DNA of 8,847 nt from the NCBI GenBank assembly GCA_948439925.1, contig CAOJNR010000037.1:1-8847 (forward strand), written 5' to 3'. The position numbers and the translations under genes were made by a program. This document shows, in pieces, positions 7,904-8,847 of the stretch. The notes under the pieces were generated by a model. The model was not told the origin of the DNA, searched no databases, and saw only the letters and a program-made list of their open reading frames with translations. The stretch's first letter is position 1; each line of letters begins with the position of its first letter. The DNA comes from an uncultured Clostridia bacterium (GTDB lineage Bacteria; Bacillota; Clostridia; Christensenellales; UBA1242).

Positions 7904-7919
7904 ATTTTGTTAATAAAAT
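7904..7919. promoter_or_regulatory. Near-perfect 16-base palindrome between the divergent genes
   Basis: ATTTTGTTAATAAAAT equals its own reverse complement except for one symmetric pair (G9 against T14 of the decade positions 7909 and 7914). It sits in the 114-base region between the synthase and yabP, where an operator could act on both. In DNA this rich in A and T such palindromes also arise by chance, so this is only a candidate. I find no convincing sigma-A or sigma-E promoter for yabP in this region. Confidence 0.25.
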
Positions 7920-7957
7920 TAAAAAAGAAGCACTTTCATTAAAAATTTAAAGCCAAA

Positions 7958-7963
7958 AAGGAG
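7958..7963 (+). promoter_or_regulatory. Ribosome binding site of yabP
   Basis: AAGGAG six bases before the ATG at 7970 is the strongest ribosome binding site in the window and fixes the yabP start. Confidence 0.85.
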
Positions 7964-7969
7964 CAAAAT

Positions 7970-8224
7970 ATGAATCAATCAATTTTTATCGAAAACAACG
8001 AACAAATCACAATCAAAGGCGCAAAGCGCGTTGTGTCCTCCACCACAAGTCAAGCCGTTGTTGACACCGACAGCAACGCTATCATAATTTCTGGAACATC
8101 AATCGAAGTGAAAAAACTTGATCTTGAAAGCTCGGAAGTGATTTTTAGCGGAAAATTTTCAAACGTTAAGCTTTCCTCACTCTCAAATCAAAAAACACCT
8201 ATTCTCAAAAGGATATTTAAGTAA
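7970..8224 (+). CDS. yabP: Sporulation protein of the YabP/YqfC family
   Basis: The 84-residue product shows the YabP/YqfC pattern throughout: ITIKGAKRVVSS near residues 14-25, VVDTDSNAIIISG (31-43), then IEVKKLDLESSEVIFSGKFSNVKLSSL, alternating strands that suggest a small beta-rich domain. There is no signal peptide or membrane segment. In Bacillus yabP lies just before yabQ and is expressed in the mother cell under sigma-E; its exact biochemical role is not established. Order and coupling are the same here: its TAA overlaps the yabQ ATG (TAATG), so the two are probably translated together. It is slightly shorter than the Bacillus protein (about 100 residues). I looked for a sigma-E promoter upstream and saw only poor matches. 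Confidence 0.88.
   Translation: MNQSIFIENNEQITIKGAKRVVSSTTSQAVVDTDSNAIIISGTSIEVKKLDLESSEVIFSGKFSNVKLSSLSNQKTPILKRIFK
8208..8213 (+). promoter_or_regulatory. Ribosome binding site of yabQ inside the yabP end
   Basis: AAAGGA ends ten bases before the yabQ ATG at 8224, within the last codons of yabP. The spacing is a little long, and the TAATG overlap probably adds translational coupling. Confidence 0.6.
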
Positions 8225-8589
8225 TGCTCTATCCAACATTTAACCAACCCATCCTAATTCTTTTCGTAGCCCTCGGCGGACTTGCCTGTGGGCTTACTTT
8301 TGATCTGGCAAATTTTATCCTTTTCCCGATAAAAAAGAAAAAGTGGCTTGCGCAGATAGTATACTTTTTTGCAAGCCTGACTTCTTTTCTCTGTCTATTT
8401 TTTATCAATATGGCAATAAATTATGGAGAGTTTCGGCTTTTCACCTTGCTTGAATTTGTCTTTTTTCTGCTTTTAGAGCGTTTTACACTTGGCTTTTTGT
8501 GGACAAAAGCCCTTTCAAAGTGCTATAATTGGCTAACAAAACTCAAAGGAAAAATCAAATGGAAGAAAAAAATAAAGGAAAATGGATAA
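8224..8589 (+). CDS. yabQ: Spore cortex biosynthesis membrane protein YabQ
   Basis: The 121-residue product is an integral membrane protein with three likely transmembrane segments at about residues 9-31, 41-63 and 73-95 and a very basic C-terminal tail (KGKIKWKKKIK). The NYGEFRLF segment just before the third helix matches the YabQ-type motif, and position directly after yabP supports the call strongly. In Bacillus YabQ sits in the membrane around the forespore and is needed to form the peptidoglycan cortex. The protein is shorter than the Bacillus one (about 211 residues), as in many clostridial relatives, because the C-terminal cytoplasmic part is reduced. Its last 31 bases overlap the start of the next gene in another frame. 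Confidence 0.85.
   Translation: MLYPTFNQPILILFVALGGLACGLTFDLANFILFPIKKKKWLAQIVYFFASLTSFLCLFFINMAINYGEFRLFTLLEFVFFLLLERFTLGFLWTKALSKCYNWLTKLKGKIKWKKKIKENG
8545..8550 (+). promoter_or_regulatory. Ribosome binding site of the short membrane protein after yabQ
   Basis: AAAGGA lies eight bases before the ATG at 8559, inside yabQ. It decides for this ATG over a TTG at 8529 that would add ten residues without any ribosome binding site. Confidence 0.7.
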
Positions 8590-8744
8590 AAATTCTTGCA
8601 ATAACTCTTGTTCTTCTTGCAATGAGCTTTGCCATTGTCACATCCGTTATCCTTAACAGCATAAATAAAAAGTATGACGACTTAAACGACAAAAATCAAA
8701 ACTTGCCAGAAATAACTATGCAAATAACAGATAAAAATTTTTAA
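8559..8744 (+). CDS. Short single-pass membrane protein in the divIC position
   Basis: The 61-residue product has a charged N-terminus (EEKNKGK), one clear membrane helix at residues 10-32 and a short polar tail of 29 residues containing NKKYDDLNDKNQNL, which could begin a coiled coil. In Bacillus the gene after yabQ is divIC, a division protein with the same topology (short cytoplasmic N-terminus, one helix, extracytoplasmic leucine zipper), but that protein is about 125 residues and ends in a conserved region absent here. I read the other two frames past the TAA at 8742 and found no continuation, so a simple frameshift is not the reason. It may be a reduced DivIC/FtsL-like protein or an unrelated small membrane protein; the sequence alone does not decide. 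The start overlaps yabQ by 31 bases, so it belongs to the same operon. Confidence 0.7.
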   Translation: MEEKNKGKWIKILAITLVLLAMSFAIVTSVILNSINKKYDDLNDKNQNLPEITMQITDKNF

Positions 8745-8762
8745 AATTTTAGTCCAAAACTG

Positions 8763-8791
8763 TTGACTTTCCTTTTATAATTTGTTATTAT
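8763..8791 (+). promoter_or_regulatory. Strong sigma-A type promoter directed out of the right edge
   Basis: TTGACT (8763-8768, five of six) and TATTAT (8786-8791, five of six) are separated by exactly 17 bases, with TG one base before the -10 (TGTTATTAT). This is the best promoter match in the window. Transcription should start near 8798. It begins just 19 bases after the last gene of the yab operon, so whatever lies to the right is transcribed independently of sporulation control. The 50 or so bases after it contain no start codon with a ribosome binding site and no RNA gene that I recognise. Confidence 0.7.
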
Positions 8792-8847
8792 AAGCAATGT
8801 AATCTGAAAAAGATACAAATGCACCTTGATGTTTTTTATAAATAATC

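Noticed and set aside
7870..7969. Sigma-E promoter for yabP
   Set aside because: Expected from the Bacillus regulon, but the best matches to the -35 and -10 motifs are weak and wrongly spaced (16 rather than about 14 bases), so I do not annotate it.
8733..8750. Terminator for the yab operon at the A/T palindrome around the last stop codon
   Set aside because: The palindrome has no G-C pairs, overlaps the stop codon and is not followed by a T tract.
8819..8847. Start of the next gene at ATG 8819 or 8829
   Set aside because: The first closes after eight codons and the second is cut by the edge; neither has a ribosome binding site.

Overview
The window looks like chromosome of a low-GC, endospore-forming member of the Firmicutes, probably an uncultured Clostridia-type gut lineage. 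The evidence is a yabP-yabQ sporulation pair, AGGA/AGGAG ribosome binding sites, TAA as the only stop codon seen, TGG for tryptophan with no in-frame TGA (so no sign of the Mycoplasma code), and intergenic DNA that falls to about 7% GC by hand count. The lineage is inference; the spore-former call rests on the two yab genes.

Positions 1-6537 (minus strand) are one uninterrupted reading frame of at least 2179 codons that runs off the left edge. It encodes a secreted, probably lipid-anchored surface protein: a signal peptide with a lipobox-like cysteine at residue 22, one Ig-like (Big2-like) module, then about twenty degenerate fibronectin-III-like beta-sandwich repeats of roughly 80-115 residues. 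No catalytic domain is visible. A good promoter (extended -10) and a good ribosome binding site precede it.

Positions 6538-7030 hold no convincing gene. They are two extremely AT-rich deserts around a 110-base island of about 27% GC (6801-6910) with a long imperfect inverted repeat and a short direct repeat. A weak hairpin with a T tract on the minus strand may end the next gene.

Positions 7031-7855 (minus) encode an RluA-family pseudouridine synthase with an S4 domain, apparently read from a leaderless or nearly leaderless mRNA. Divergently, after a 114-base intergenic region, 7970-8744 (plus) is a tightly packed operon: yabP, yabQ (joined by a TAATG overlap) and a very short single-pass membrane protein in the position that divIC holds in Bacillus (31-base overlap with yabQ). 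YabP and YabQ are sporulation proteins of the mother cell compartment, YabQ being needed for cortex formation in Bacillus. A strong promoter at 8763-8791 fires rightwards toward something outside the window.

The most unusual object is the giant repeat lipoprotein. The AT-desert island, the shortened divIC-position protein and the leaderless RluA transcript are smaller points worth checking.
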